This document shows, piece after piece, positions 16,898-25,666 of a stretch of 64,000 nt of DNA; the stretch's first letter is position 1; each line of letters opens with the position of its first letter. Where the stretch lies: IMG/VR virus record IMGVR_UViG_3300033145_003233, positions 310,001 to 374,000 of that record. One strand, 5' to 3'. A model generated the notes under the pieces. The model was not told the origin of the DNA. It ran no database searches and saw only the letters and a program-made list of their open reading frames with translations. This DNA comes from a virus. The translations under genes and the position numbers were made by a program.

Positions 16898-17870
16898 TTC
16901 TTGCGTAATATTCTCTCCAGAAATTTAAAGTATCTTTTAATGTAATATCAAAATCAATGGTAGGCTCCCATCCAGTTTCTTTTTTAAATTTATCAACACA
17001 TGGAATTTGCAATGTCACATCAGATGGCCTTAGTAAAGACTTATCAACTATAACCTTCATATTTTTCGTAGTTGACATCCCTATTAATTTATCCAACATC
17101 TCTCTAATAGTCATTGTGAAATTACCACCTATGTTATATACTTCTCCATATTTACACTCATTAACCATCATCCAGTATGCCCTCACTGTGTCCCTAACAT
17201 CAGCAAATGTCCTAACGCTATCCAAATTACCCACTTTAATAATAGGCTCTTGCAATCCAGCTTCTATCTTTGCTATCTGTTTAGCAAAAGCCGCAACTAC
17301 AAAAACATCTCCTCTTTTAGGCCCAGTATGTGTAAACATTCTTGACCTAATAGTTTTTATTCCGTAAGAAATCCAATATTGTAACCCAAGCATATCCTCC
17401 CCAACCTTAGAAACGGCGTAAGGAGAAGCAGGCTTAAGAGGACAATCTTCTTCTATAGGAATATCTTTTTCATCAACCTGTCCGTACACTTCTGAGGACG
17501 AACAAATATGAACAATAGGATCATAGTCTTCCTCTTCTTTTATAATCTTAATCGCCTCTAATAAATTACATGTCCCTATCACATTTGAATCCAATGTGGC
17601 GGCAGGAACATCAAAACTATATGGTACGTAAGACTGAGCAGCCAAATGAAAAATATATTTTGGCATAACCTTCTTAATTATACGATATAAAGAAGAAAAA
17701 TCTGTTAAATCTCCATGATGAAAAGTTACAGAATCCAGCAAATGCAAAATATTTTCTTTTGGAGATCTCCATCTAGTTAACCCATGAACCTCTACATCTG
17801 TTTCTGCTAACAAATAATCTGCTAAATGACTTCCTACAAAACCAGTTACTCCAGTAATAAATGCTTTCAT
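16890..17870 (-). CDS. gmd: GDP-mannose 4,6-dehydratase-like SDR
   Basis: A 326-residue extended SDR with TGVTGFVGSHL at the N-terminus, HLAAQSYVPYSF, CSSSEVYGQV, an intact SPYAVSK (Tyr/Lys pair) and the C-terminal LRPSDVTLQIPCVDKFKKET, which is the GDP-mannose dehydratase family element (RP-[AS]-[ED]-V). The likely product is GDP-4-keto-6-deoxymannose, feeding GDP-fucose, GDP-rhamnose or GDP-perosamine-like sugars. A GDP-6-deoxy-4-keto reductase role is possible. Unlike the three SDRs at 4.4-9.9 kb it keeps the standard active site. Confidence 0.8.
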   Translation of the reverse strand: MKAFITGVTGFVGSHLADYLLAETDVEVHGLTRWRSPKENILHLLDSVTFHHGDLTDFSSLYRIIKKVMPKYIFHLAAQSYVPYSFDVPAATLDSNVIGTCNLLEAIKIIKEEEDYDPIVHICSSSEVYGQVDEKDIPIEEDCPLKPASPYAVSKVGEDMLGLQYWISYGIKTIRSRMFTHTGPKRGDVFVVAAFAKQIAKIEAGLQEPIIKVGNLDSVRTFADVRDTVRAYWMMVNECKYGEVYNIGGNFTMTIREMLDKLIGMSTTKNMKVIVDKSLLRPSDVTLQIPCVDKFKKETGWEPTIDFDITLKDTLNFWREYYARNK

Positions 17871-17906
17871 AATTTACTCCCTAACTTTATTAAAATAAAA
17901 AATATT

Positions 17907-18578
17907 TTATTGTTCAACTTCCTTTGCCCCATAAGAGTCCCAGCATTTAACCCTTATTTTTTTCAACACTATGCCAGCACAAACCGCTGCCCTCCGATTG
18001 CCCCATAATAATTTATATCCCTTGCTCCCATCAGGAGAGACATATCCCCTTACAACATTAATAAGATTACCATCATTATTATATTCTCCCTGACAATATC
18101 CATGTTTTTTTATACTTTCTGTTAATTCTATTAATCGAGAGGCTGATTTAAGAGCCTGATTTCCTTTTTTAAGCCTCCTTGTATGAATATTATCTATATT
18201 TTTTTTAGCTATTATAAATGTTTCAATCGCCCATTTTGTCAATACATGATTATCTAAATTCTCCAATACTCCCAAACCCATCCTAAGATAATCCCTAACG
18301 AATGTTGCCCATGGAGAATTACCAATTCTAAGAACATTATCTCCATCTTCCCTCCAATATTTCAAAAAAGGATCTTGCCATTCTCGATAAGGATAATATA
18401 ATGATTCTATATCTATAACCTTTATCTTTTTAGGAATCTCTGAAAATATCTTGGCTCTTTTTTTTCTTCTGCCTATCCTGGCTAAATGCTTCGGCAGTTT
18501 TCGAATAAACCTGGCCCTATATTTAGCCCTTTTTCTTGCCCTTCTTCTTGCTTCTTTTTTTTCTTTTTCGCTATCCAT
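17907..18578 (-). CDS. ParB-fold-like protein with basic N-terminus
   Basis: About 223 residues from ATG 18578 (MDSEKEKKEARRR). An upstream in-frame start at 18623 overlaps the preceding gene and lacks a ribosome site. Residues 1-50 are Arg/Lys-rich. The rest shares YYPY, KYWREDGDN, GNSPWA, a KHGYCQGEY element and a final WGNRRAAVCAGIVLKKIRV with the gene at 51427 (KHGYCEGKY, KHRAAVCCALGIKKVRI). The G-x-H/R-R-A-A pattern is that of ParB/sulfiredoxin-fold domains. Function unknown; this fold covers DNA-binding CTPases and small-molecule kinases. Confidence 0.55.
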   Translation of the reverse strand: MDSEKEKKEARRRARKRAKYRARFIRKLPKHLARIGRRKKRAKIFSEIPKKIKVIDIESLYYPYREWQDPFLKYWREDGDNVLRIGNSPWATFVRDYLRMGLGVLENLDNHVLTKWAIETFIIAKKNIDNIHTRRLKKGNQALKSASRLIELTESIKKHGYCQGEYNNDGNLINVVRGYVSPDGSKGYKLLWGNRRAAVCAGIVLKKIRVKCWDSYGAKEVEQ

Positions 18579-18588
18579 TGTAATTAAC

Positions 18589-19206
18589 TTAAAAAGTGCA
18601 TTTAAAAATAGATCTACGGACATGATCTCTTATATTGCCTATAAATTCTATTTTTTTAGCTTTAACATTCAAAGACAGTACTTCCTGTAATTCTTCTCGA
18701 CTATTCCTTCTATGTCCTTCAAACCAGCAGGTATCTCCACAATAACGATTGATTATATTCCATAAAACATTTTTGTCCTTAACATGATGATAAATAGAGA
18801 GAGCAAATATATAATCAAATTTTTCTTCTCCCAAAACTCCTGCAATCGACTCAAAACCCTGTTTGTTTAGATCATAACTAATAAGAGATATGTCACAATT
18901 ATGTCTAGAAAAGATATTAGAAGAAGCATTTAAAAGAATAGAATTTTTATCTAGCCCGACAACACGACCAGCTCCCCTGATTTTAGCATTATGGCACATG
19001 GCCCCCAAATTACATCCTATATCTAATACTGATTTTCCCTCAAAATCATTTGGTAGCTTCATAAATTTGCATCTTGCTTCCGTATCTCTAGTCCCTTTTA
19101 TAAGTCCAATTGTTTGATAAGGCTTTTTTCGATGTTTCTTATTAGTAAGTTTTGCTGCTTTCAAAATTTCCTTTTTATCCTGATCACTTAAATCTATTTT
19201 TTTCAT
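18589..19206 (-). CDS. SAM-dependent methyltransferase
   Basis: About 205 residues from ATG 19206 (MKKIDLSDQD), chosen because AAAAGG lies eight bases upstream; an in-frame GTG at 19248 is less likely. Motif I is VLDIGCNLGAM, the acidic loop GLDKNS, and FALSIYHHV is motif IV-like. It is a class I methyltransferase without a recognisable acceptor domain. It lies between the HAD phosphatase and the ParB-like gene. Confidence 0.7.
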   Translation of the reverse strand: MKKIDLSDQDKKEILKAAKLTNKKHRKKPYQTIGLIKGTRDTEARCKFMKLPNDFEGKSVLDIGCNLGAMCHNAKIRGAGRVVGLDKNSILLNASSNIFSRHNCDISLISYDLNKQGFESIAGVLGEEKFDYIFALSIYHHVKDKNVLWNIINRYCGDTCWFEGHRRNSREELQEVLSLNVKAKKIEFIGNIRDHVRRSIFKCTF

Positions 19207-19248
19207 ACTTATTACCTTTTTAATATATCGATTAATACTTCTAAGCAC

Positions 19249-19896
19249 CTATAACAATTCAGATAGATTGTGAATTATCGTAATATTTTTATCTGCAAAA
19301 TAACTTCTCCAGTCATACATATTCGTGTACCCGCTAACAAAAATAAAATCCATGTTATTCTCAACCGATACTTCATAATCATATTTCGCATCACCCACAA
19401 AGATAGCTGGTTCTAAATAGCCCTCCTCTCTTATAGATGAAATTATTTCATTCTTAGTTCTTGGGCTACCATAAACTCCCTTAAAATTTTTATGCAACCC
19501 CCTAAGACGTAAAACATTATCCACTTCTTCTTGCTTCCCTCCAGAAACAACAAATATATCCTTCCCACTACCTATAACTCTCGCCAGAAACTTCAATGCC
19601 CCCTGAGTTTCCCTACAACCAGTTAATAAACGAGCACATTCTTTACCAAATTCATCTACTAACATTTGCACTGTTTTGTCATTAATATCTTCTTTTAAAA
19701 CTTCAAAAACAAATTTATTTATTTTTTCATACCTTGTAACCCCTCCCATCTCCTTATGTAGCATTACAAACTTGCGAGCTGCACACTCTCCGTATAGCAT
19801 ACCTATTCTATGAAAAGCTTTAGTTTTAACCCAATTCGAATCAATCAAAACTCCATCGCAATCAAAAAACCATGTATTATATTTTGTTAAGTCCAT
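19249..19896 (-). CDS. HAD-superfamily phosphatase
   Basis: A 215-residue HAD hydrolase: motif I DCDGVLIDSN (nucleophile near residue 12), motif II FVVSGG, and motif IV FVGDAKYDYEV, with a helical cap between I and II (subclass I). It overlaps the aldolase gene by ten bases. In ulosonic acid pathways a HAD phosphatase removes phosphate from the aldol product (as KdsC does for KDO-8-phosphate). Here it could do so for the product of the neighbouring HpcH-type aldolase (inference). Confidence 0.8.
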   Translation of the reverse strand: MDLTKYNTWFFDCDGVLIDSNWVKTKAFHRIGMLYGECAARKFVMLHKEMGGVTRYEKINKFVFEVLKEDINDKTVQMLVDEFGKECARLLTGCRETQGALKFLARVIGSGKDIFVVSGGKQEEVDNVLRLRGLHKNFKGVYGSPRTKNEIISSIREEGYLEPAIFVGDAKYDYEVSVENNMDFIFVSGYTNMYDWRSYFADKNITIIHNLSELL

Positions 19897-20669
19897 AATC
19901 TTTGCTGTATCCCCCTTTTCAAAAATTCTCTACATTTTTCTTCCATAAAAACAGCGTCAGTCCCCACAGCTATCATCCGATAACCTTGAATAGTAGCTTC
20001 TTTAATTTTTTCCACAGTTGGCCTCACTACATGAATACCCATAGGTATATTATGCTCTTTAGACCTTTCTTGATAAAAAGATAAAATATTCTTATAATCT
20101 TTGCTTTCAAAATCGCCTGGCTTACCGAGAGAACCAGATAAATCATATGGGCCAATAAAAGTTCCATCAATCCCCTTAACACTCAAAATAAAATCTAAAT
20201 CTACCATCGCATCAACATGCTCAATCTGAAGAATAATAGAAATCTCATTATTGGCATTTCTCACGTAATTATCAAAATCGCTTCCGTACCAATTAGCACG
20301 ACTATAACCAAAACTTCTTCTTCCAAGAGGAGGATATAAAGCCTCTCCTACCGCCTGCTCAGCCTCACTATGATTTTTTATCATCGGTATAATTAAACCC
20401 TTGGCCCCGGCGTCCAAAACTCTGTGAATCCATATATAATCATTCTTAGGAATCCTAACTATAGGAGTTATATCAAACCTTTCAATAGTTCTTATAAGAT
20501 TAGTCATGGACTCCATACCAATAACCCCATGCTCCATATCTATACAAATCCATTTAAGATTATTATTACAATTATTGGCCATTATTTCAATAATAGCAGG
20601 ATGAGGTATTTGTATCCAAGCCCCAAAACAAGCCGAATTGTTTTTCAAAGAATCTTTTAATTTATTCAA
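19887..20669 (-). CDS. HpcH/HpaI-family aldolase
   Basis: A 260-residue TIM-barrel aldolase: GAWIQIPHPAI, ICIDMEHG, VRIPKNDYIW, LDAGAKGLIIPM, RSFGYSRANWYG and TFIGPYDLSGSLG. These are the conserved elements of class II, metal-dependent 2-keto-3-deoxy-aldonate aldolases, which join or split pyruvate and an aldehyde. Beside a KdsB-like cytidylyltransferase and a HAD phosphatase, it may build the carbon chain of a 3-deoxy-ulosonic acid in place of a PEP-dependent synthase (inference). It overlaps the dehydrogenase gene by eight bases. Confidence 0.82.
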   Translation of the reverse strand: MNKLKDSLKNNSACFGAWIQIPHPAIIEIMANNCNNNLKWICIDMEHGVIGMESMTNLIRTIERFDITPIVRIPKNDYIWIHRVLDAGAKGLIIPMIKNHSEAEQAVGEALYPPLGRRSFGYSRANWYGSDFDNYVRNANNEISIILQIEHVDAMVDLDFILSVKGIDGTFIGPYDLSGSLGKPGDFESKDYKNILSFYQERSKEHNIPMGIHVVRPTVEKIKEATIQGYRMIAVGTDAVFMEEKCREFLKRGIQQRLWT

Positions 20670-21615
20670 AATCTTCCTCCGTAACTAAATTTAATGGCTC
20701 TGCTCCATTTAAAACTCTAATACAATTTTGAGCTGCCCCCAGTTCCATCAAAAATCTAGAATTTCTATCTGAAGCTCCAATATGAGCAGTAAAAAGGACA
20801 TTATCATATTCTCTCAAACCACCATCATAAGGTTCATTTTCAAATACATCTAACGCTGCACCCCCTAAATGATGATTATAAATACAACTCTCTAAATCTT
20901 TCTCATTTAATATAGGACCTCTCGATGTATTAACGATATAAGATCCCTTTTTCATACTCGACATATCGTTGAGAGTTACAAAATGATAATTTTTTTCATT
21001 CAAAGGAATATGGATAGTAACCAAATCGCTTTTTTCAAACAACTCATTTTTATTTACCCACTTAATCCCATCTATACCAGCATTCGGTTTTATATCACAA
21101 GCATATATATTTTTAGGATTAAATGGTTTTAATCTTTCTATAACTCTACTACCTATTCTTCCTACTCCCAAGACACCTATTGATAAATCTCTTATAGATG
21201 CCCCAAGAATACGATTCCATCTCTTATCTCTTACCGATTTATCAGAAATAACAATGCCCCTAAACAAGTTTATTATTTGAGCAATAGCTAGATCTGCCAC
21301 AGAATCACAAGGAGCATTAGGGGTATAGGCAACTGTAATATTATTTTTCTGACAATACGGAAAATCTATACCATCTAAACCAGATCCCACTCTTGAAATA
21401 ACTTTCAATTCTTTGAAATCCTTAATAAATTCACCTGCATATGATTCCGTTCCAGCTATAACCCCATCTATGCCGTCCAATAAATCTCTCACTTCTCCCT
21501 TTTTTATTCTTCTCCCTAGTGAATTATAAGTTATATTCCATCCTGTTTCATTAAGAAGCTTAACTGGCAAATCTCCACATAAACCAAATGGATAAGTAGC
21601 TATAAATATATTCAT
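20662..21615 (-). CDS. D-isomer-specific 2-hydroxyacid dehydrogenase
   Basis: A 317-residue dehydrogenase of the phosphoglycerate/lactate dehydrogenase type. The NAD motif is GVLGVGRIGSRV; catalytic residues lie in ISRVGSG (Arg), FENEP (Glu) and AHIGA (His); VNTSRGPILNE is also conserved. There is no ACT domain. It sits between the aldolase and the cytidylyltransferase with small overlaps. It may reduce or oxidise an alpha-keto or hydroxy acid used as precursor in that pathway. A second member is at 38003, next to the NeuA gene. Confidence 0.8.
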   Translation of the reverse strand: MNIFIATYPFGLCGDLPVKLLNETGWNITYNSLGRRIKKGEVRDLLDGIDGVIAGTESYAGEFIKDFKELKVISRVGSGLDGIDFPYCQKNNITVAYTPNAPCDSVADLAIAQIINLFRGIVISDKSVRDKRWNRILGASIRDLSIGVLGVGRIGSRVIERLKPFNPKNIYACDIKPNAGIDGIKWVNKNELFEKSDLVTIHIPLNEKNYHFVTLNDMSSMKKGSYIVNTSRGPILNEKDLESCIYNHHLGGAALDVFENEPYDGGLREYDNVLFTAHIGASDRNSRFLMELGAAQNCIRVLNGAEPLNLVTEEDFE

Positions 21616-22376
21616 ATAGATCTATCCTCTCCCTTTATAGTAGAGCGTTTTTTTATTATTTCCACAATCCTATTTCTATCTTCTGGAGTGTCCACACTAA
21701 TGCTATCATGCTCAGTATATCTCATATGTATCTCTATGTCATTTTCTATCAATCTGTTCAACCCTATGCCCTCCATATTTTCCAATGGTGATGATTTTAA
21801 ATAGCTATATAGTTTTAACATCTCCCCAGAAAATGCATATACTCCTATTTGTTTTATTATCTTAACATCATCATTCGTTCTTTTTGTTTTCTCATCATGA
21901 TATGGTATAGAATATCTAGAAAAATATAGCGCCTTTTGATTCCTTGACACCACAACTTTGACAGCATTGCTATCATACATATCGTAAGGATCATGCACCT
22001 CAGTATAAAAATTAACAATTGAAGGAGACAAATCCACATTTAATGTTTCGGTGTTGAATAAAGGCTCATCTCCCTGAATAACAATATACCTATCCGCAAA
22101 TGTCCCGCTATCTTCCAATCTTTCAACAACTTCTGCTGCCCTGTCTAGACAATCTGTATGACTATCCTTAGTCATTATAAAAGGAATAGAAAAATCCGTA
22201 CATTTTCTAGCTATGTCTGAACTATCAGTAGCAACAAAAACTTTGTCCCATTTATCCCAGACCATAACGGAATCATAGACACGTTTTATCATTGGCATCC
22301 CCAGGATATCACACAAAGGCTTACCTGGAAAACGAGAAGACTGATAACGAGCAGGTATAATACCTATATATTTCAT
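21612..22376 (-). CDS. KdsB-like CMP-ulosonate cytidylyltransferase
   Basis: A 254-residue protein with the nucleotidyltransferase signature IIPARYQSSRFPGKPL (residues 6-21), VATDS and VIQGDEPLF, as in 3-deoxy-manno-octulosonate cytidylyltransferase. It should activate a keto-deoxy sugar acid with CTP. KdsA and KdsD are not recognisable here, while an HpcH aldolase, a 2-hydroxyacid dehydrogenase and a HAD phosphatase are directly downstream. The sugar may therefore be an unusual relative of KDO, or KDO from the host. Confidence 0.8.
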   Translation of the reverse strand: MKYIGIIPARYQSSRFPGKPLCDILGMPMIKRVYDSVMVWDKWDKVFVATDSSDIARKCTDFSIPFIMTKDSHTDCLDRAAEVVERLEDSGTFADRYIVIQGDEPLFNTETLNVDLSPSIVNFYTEVHDPYDMYDSNAVKVVVSRNQKALYFSRYSIPYHDEKTKRTNDDVKIIKQIGVYAFSGEMLKLYSYLKSSPLENMEGIGLNRLIENDIEIHMRYTEHDSISVDTPEDRNRIVEIIKKRSTIKGEDRSI

Positions 22377-22379
22377 TTT

Positions 22380-23060
22380 TTACTTTACCTCCTTTAATAT
22401 TCCATTAACATAAAAACTATCAAATTTAGTTGGTGTTATAATTTTAAAATCTATCCCATATTCCCATAAAGAAAACAAACATTCATCTACTAACCTATCC
22501 TTCTCTAGACATTCTTTCCAAGTCGCATCATCAGTATACCCGTCCCCATAACAATGATGATTTTCTTCTTCTTTATCTAATTGACCTTTTGGATGCAAAG
22601 TAAAACCATCCATACCAACCACATATATATTTTCTGCCCCCATCAAATGAGCTAACATAATAGCTAAAGCACCAGCTGTCCTAAAATGACCAGATATCTT
22701 CCCATCCTTATACCCAATACTCTCTTTTCTCGCCTTTAACAATCTAAATGTATAATCAACAACATAATAATCTCCATCATAATGACGTTTTATAAGCTTC
22801 TCTGGCATACCAATACCAAATAAAAATGAAGATTTCTTATCAACACATTGACCCAAATCTCGATATCTTTGTTTATTTGTCCATAAATGATAATCAGGAG
22901 TACACAATGAAGACATATAATTTATTCCTATAGTTTTTATATTTTTCTCAATTATTAAATTAAGTATCTCATCCTTATATTTTTTTATAGATGAACCACT
23001 ACCAATAACTATAATATCTTTACCTTTTTCTATGCCCTCACACTTTTTAAATTCTATCAT
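22380..23060 (-). CDS. DUF115/Maf-like (GT42-like fold) protein
   Basis: A 226-residue Rossmann-like protein. VIGSGSSIKKYKDE is near residue 18, IGINYMSSLCTPDYHLWTN follows, and YVVGMDGF lies later. The same two elements (G-x-x-x-S-I and hhG-x-D) occur in the proteins at 2195, 32133 and 45003. It directly precedes the KdsB-like gene, so it is a good candidate for the transferase that uses the CMP-sugar (inference from Maf and GT42 families). No membrane segment. Confidence 0.55.
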   Translation of the reverse strand: MIEFKKCEGIEKGKDIIVIGSGSSIKKYKDEILNLIIEKNIKTIGINYMSSLCTPDYHLWTNKQRYRDLGQCVDKKSSFLFGIGMPEKLIKRHYDGDYYVVDYTFRLLKARKESIGYKDGKISGHFRTAGALAIMLAHLMGAENIYVVGMDGFTLHPKGQLDKEEENHHCYGDGYTDDATWKECLEKDRLVDECLFSLWEYGIDFKIITPTKFDSFYVNGILKEVK

Positions 23061-23797
23061 TATATATTACTTCTCCTGACAAATTTATAAAAACTTATAT
23101 CATATTTATTAATTTCCTTTAACAAATCTTGAATACTTTTATCTTCCCAAGGAAACTTAATAGAGCGTTTTGAAACCCTCTTCATTACTTCACCATATTT
23201 TCTAAGTCCATAATAGTCGCATAGTCTTATTTGATCCTTGTGCCCATTATCAACATATCCTACAAAATCTATTTTTTCTTTTATATTGTATTTAGCAACT
23301 TGTAACATTTCTTCCATATCTTTATCCGTATTGTGCTCTTTGCGAGCATTCCATCCAAACATACCATGATAACCAAAATCCTTATCTGCACTATATTTCC
23401 TTGTGGCTACAGATTTAACATTTTCTTTTTTCTCCAGCCCAGATATCTGTTTAACCATCAAATTACATGCTACTTCTTTTTCCAAGCACCAATTCATAAA
23501 TCTCTTTAAATCTCTTTTATTCCTATTAAACAATTCACTTCCCCAAGAATCCTCTGATTCTATCCCATGATAAAATTGAGATATCCACCTTTGCACTGGA
23601 TCTCTAAGAAAAGTAAAATAAGAAAATTCTTCAGTATCAAATTGTTTATGCACTCCATATGGGAAATGTCCAGATATAATATCTGGAACATGTCCTTTTT
23701 TTGCGAAATATTTAAACCAAAAACTAAATTTTTGATTTTTCAAAATATAATTAATAGAGCTTCCTGATGTTTTCTGTATATGTAGAAAGATAATCAC
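23060..23797 (-). CDS. Sulfotransferase family protein
   Basis: About 245 residues from GTG 23797 (MIIFLHIQKTSGSS); AGGTGG lies five bases upstream and the start overlaps the TAG of the preceding gene by one base. HIQKTSGSS is the 5'-phosphosulfate-binding loop for PAPS and FLRDPVQRWISQFYHG the 3'-phosphate-binding segment, as in the carbohydrate sulfotransferases (Sulfotransfer_2-like). It would add sulfate to a glycan. PAPS synthesis genes are absent, so the host would supply it. A second member is at 49473. Confidence 0.8.
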   Translation of the reverse strand: MIIFLHIQKTSGSSINYILKNQKFSFWFKYFAKKGHVPDIISGHFPYGVHKQFDTEEFSYFTFLRDPVQRWISQFYHGIESEDSWGSELFNRNKRDLKRFMNWCLEKEVACNLMVKQISGLEKKENVKSVATRKYSADKDFGYHGMFGWNARKEHNTDKDMEEMLQVAKYNIKEKIDFVGYVDNGHKDQIRLCDYYGLRKYGEVMKRVSKRSIKFPWEDKSIQDLLKEINKYDISFYKFVRRSNI

Positions 23798-24459
23798 TAG
23801 TTCCACCTTCCGGTTAGGGTAAGGTGTCTCTCGTCTCTATGAATATCCATTTTTCTATTTTTAGCAAAATATTCCTTGTTAAAATCAGTTCTTTCCGTGT
23901 CCATGCCAGTTAAAAATTTTTGTTCTATAACTCCATATTTAGAAATTAAATTCATTAATTTAAAAATATTAAAAGGGGTACTATAATATTTTTTCTTACG
24001 AATATACTTTGATTCCAAATCACCATTCTTCCCCATCCTCCACATAAACAAATTAAAATAAAATTCCTTACTCACTCTAGAAACCTCTTTAATCGTCTTG
24101 CAAATATTAGGAGAATGCTCTATAACAGAACTCATATATATTATATCAAAAGATTTTTCTTTAAAAGGAAGCTCAACCATGTCCGCTTTATAAACCTTAA
24201 CATCCTTAACTTCTCTCGCCATATCTAGAAAAAAATCTGATATGTTAGCTGTACTATATGATATATAAGGAGCTTTTTCTAGGATAAGACAAGCCTCCCT
24301 CATTTCTCCCCCGCCTACTTCTAATATATTTTTTATATCCTTTCTCCTTATAATATAATTAACATATTCTTCCCTACAGGGATGATACCTATTTGTATTA
24401 ATCCATTTTACCTTACCAACCTTATAGTTGTTCCATTTTGTTGTATATTCATGTTCCAT
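23797..24459 (-). CDS. SAM-dependent methyltransferase
   Basis: A 220-residue class I methyltransferase: motif I ILEVGGGEMREA, then ADMVELPF and SFDIIYMSSVIEHSP (motif IV region), and a C-terminal basic part. The UbiE/Methyltransf_11-like layout fits small-molecule or sugar methylation. It lies just before the sulfotransferase with a one-base overlap. Confidence 0.7.
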   Translation of the reverse strand: MEHEYTTKWNNYKVGKVKWINTNRYHPCREEYVNYIIRRKDIKNILEVGGGEMREACLILEKAPYISYSTANISDFFLDMAREVKDVKVYKADMVELPFKEKSFDIIYMSSVIEHSPNICKTIKEVSRVSKEFYFNLFMWRMGKNGDLESKYIRKKKYYSTPFNIFKLMNLISKYGVIEQKFLTGMDTERTDFNKEYFAKNRKMDIHRDERHLTLTGRWN

Positions 24460-24470
24460 AATTTTATTTC

Positions 24471-25004
24471 CTATAAGCTCTTATATCTTTCGTGTACCTT
24501 GCCATAACACTGATTAGTACCTGGCATCTCATCTTCAGCCAAAATAACCCTAACACGATCAATTCCCAATGCTAATAATGCCCCTATCCTATGATGTCCC
24601 ATAAATACCTCAGGAGATTTAATAGAAATATTCTTAACATTGTACCTTGAAACCACCAATGGGATATCCAACAAAACTATATAATTATTATTATATCCAT
24701 TTCTTAAATACCCCTCCTTAATAGAATCTAACAAGTGAATCTTTCTCATAGAAAGATATTTTTTACCATTTACGATACAACTAGCAATATGATATTTCGT
24801 ATTCTCATAATTTTCTTCCATCCATTTAAGACCCCGGCTATAATACAAAGAAGCGAACTCATAGTGAGGAGAATTTAACATTGATCTATCTATAACCCCA
24901 TCCGAATTTCTTAATATCTCTTCCATATCTGGAAAATATTGCATATAGGTTTTTTTTAAATCAACTTTGCTAATATTCTTACTTCTTAACCCATATCTTT
25001 TCAT
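24471..25004 (-). CDS. ParB-fold-like protein
   Basis: A 177-residue protein. The C-terminal third reads IVLLDIPLVVSRYNV, then VFMGHHRIGALLALGIDRVRVIL, the G-H-H/R-R-x-x-A-x-x-x-G-x-x-x-x-V-x pattern of ParB/sulfiredoxin-fold domains. There is no helix-turn-helix DNA-binding domain of true ParB. It is surrounded by methyltransferases and glycosyltransferases. Its role is unknown; a small-molecule kinase or nucleotide-binding role is as likely as a nuclease. Confidence 0.55.
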   Translation of the reverse strand: MKRYGLRSKNISKVDLKKTYMQYFPDMEEILRNSDGVIDRSMLNSPHYEFASLYYSRGLKWMEENYENTKYHIASCIVNGKKYLSMRKIHLLDSIKEGYLRNGYNNNYIVLLDIPLVVSRYNVKNISIKSPEVFMGHHRIGALLALGIDRVRVILAEDEMPGTNQCYGKVHERYKSL

Positions 25005-25027
25005 ATAATTAAGTGAGTCTCTTTTTG

Positions 25028-25666
25028 CTATGATATTCTCCTTTCCCCAATAACAATAGGTTTTTGATAGTTATTCCATCTGTAAACCCTGTATATAGAA
25101 TAGGAATGTTTTTCTAATATTTCTTTCATCCCCTCTACCCCAGCTTCTTTCTGGTTCTTTTTTACAACCCTTGGGATATTACCTTGTAATACTATAAAGC
25201 GATGATTGGGAATATTCTTAATTAAATTACTAAAAACTTTTTCCTGATAAGGCCTCAAATGATACAAAACGCAAAACATCGTTACTATATTAATGGCATT
25301 AGATTCAATAATCTCCTCAGTGATATTTAATCTCTTAATTTTCGGTTTCCACTTTTTACCCCTATTCTCAATCATAAATTTTTTATAGAATTCTATATGA
25401 TCCGTATTCATATCTATTGCCAAAACATCTGCCCCCATCCTTGTCATCTCATGATCATACAATCCCATATTACATCCTATATCTAGGACAGACGGACGAT
25501 CAAAAAGAGAAAACAACTCATTCATAACTGGCTTAATCCTATTCCAGTTATATACTCCCAGCGCCTCATCTCTTTTCTTTTTAGCATTAACCTCGACACC
25601 ATCAAAATTATAATAATAGTACCAGTGTTTATCTTTTATAAAAGCTTCTATTTCTTTTTTATTCAT
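25028..25666 (-). CDS. SAM-dependent methyltransferase
   Basis: A 212-residue class I methyltransferase with VLDIGCNMGLYDHE as motif I, LAIDMNTDH as the acidic loop and VTMFCVLYHL near motif IV. It resembles tRNA-cmo5U-type or DUF1698-like methyltransferases in layout, but nothing fixes the substrate. Its start overlaps the end of the GT8-like gene by four bases. Confidence 0.68.
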   Translation of the reverse strand: MNKKEIEAFIKDKHWYYYYNFDGVEVNAKKKRDEALGVYNWNRIKPVMNELFSLFDRPSVLDIGCNMGLYDHEMTRMGADVLAIDMNTDHIEFYKKFMIENRGKKWKPKIKRLNITEEIIESNAINIVTMFCVLYHLRPYQEKVFSNLIKNIPNHRFIVLQGNIPRVVKKNQKEAGVEGMKEILEKHSYSIYRVYRWNNYQKPIVIGERRIS

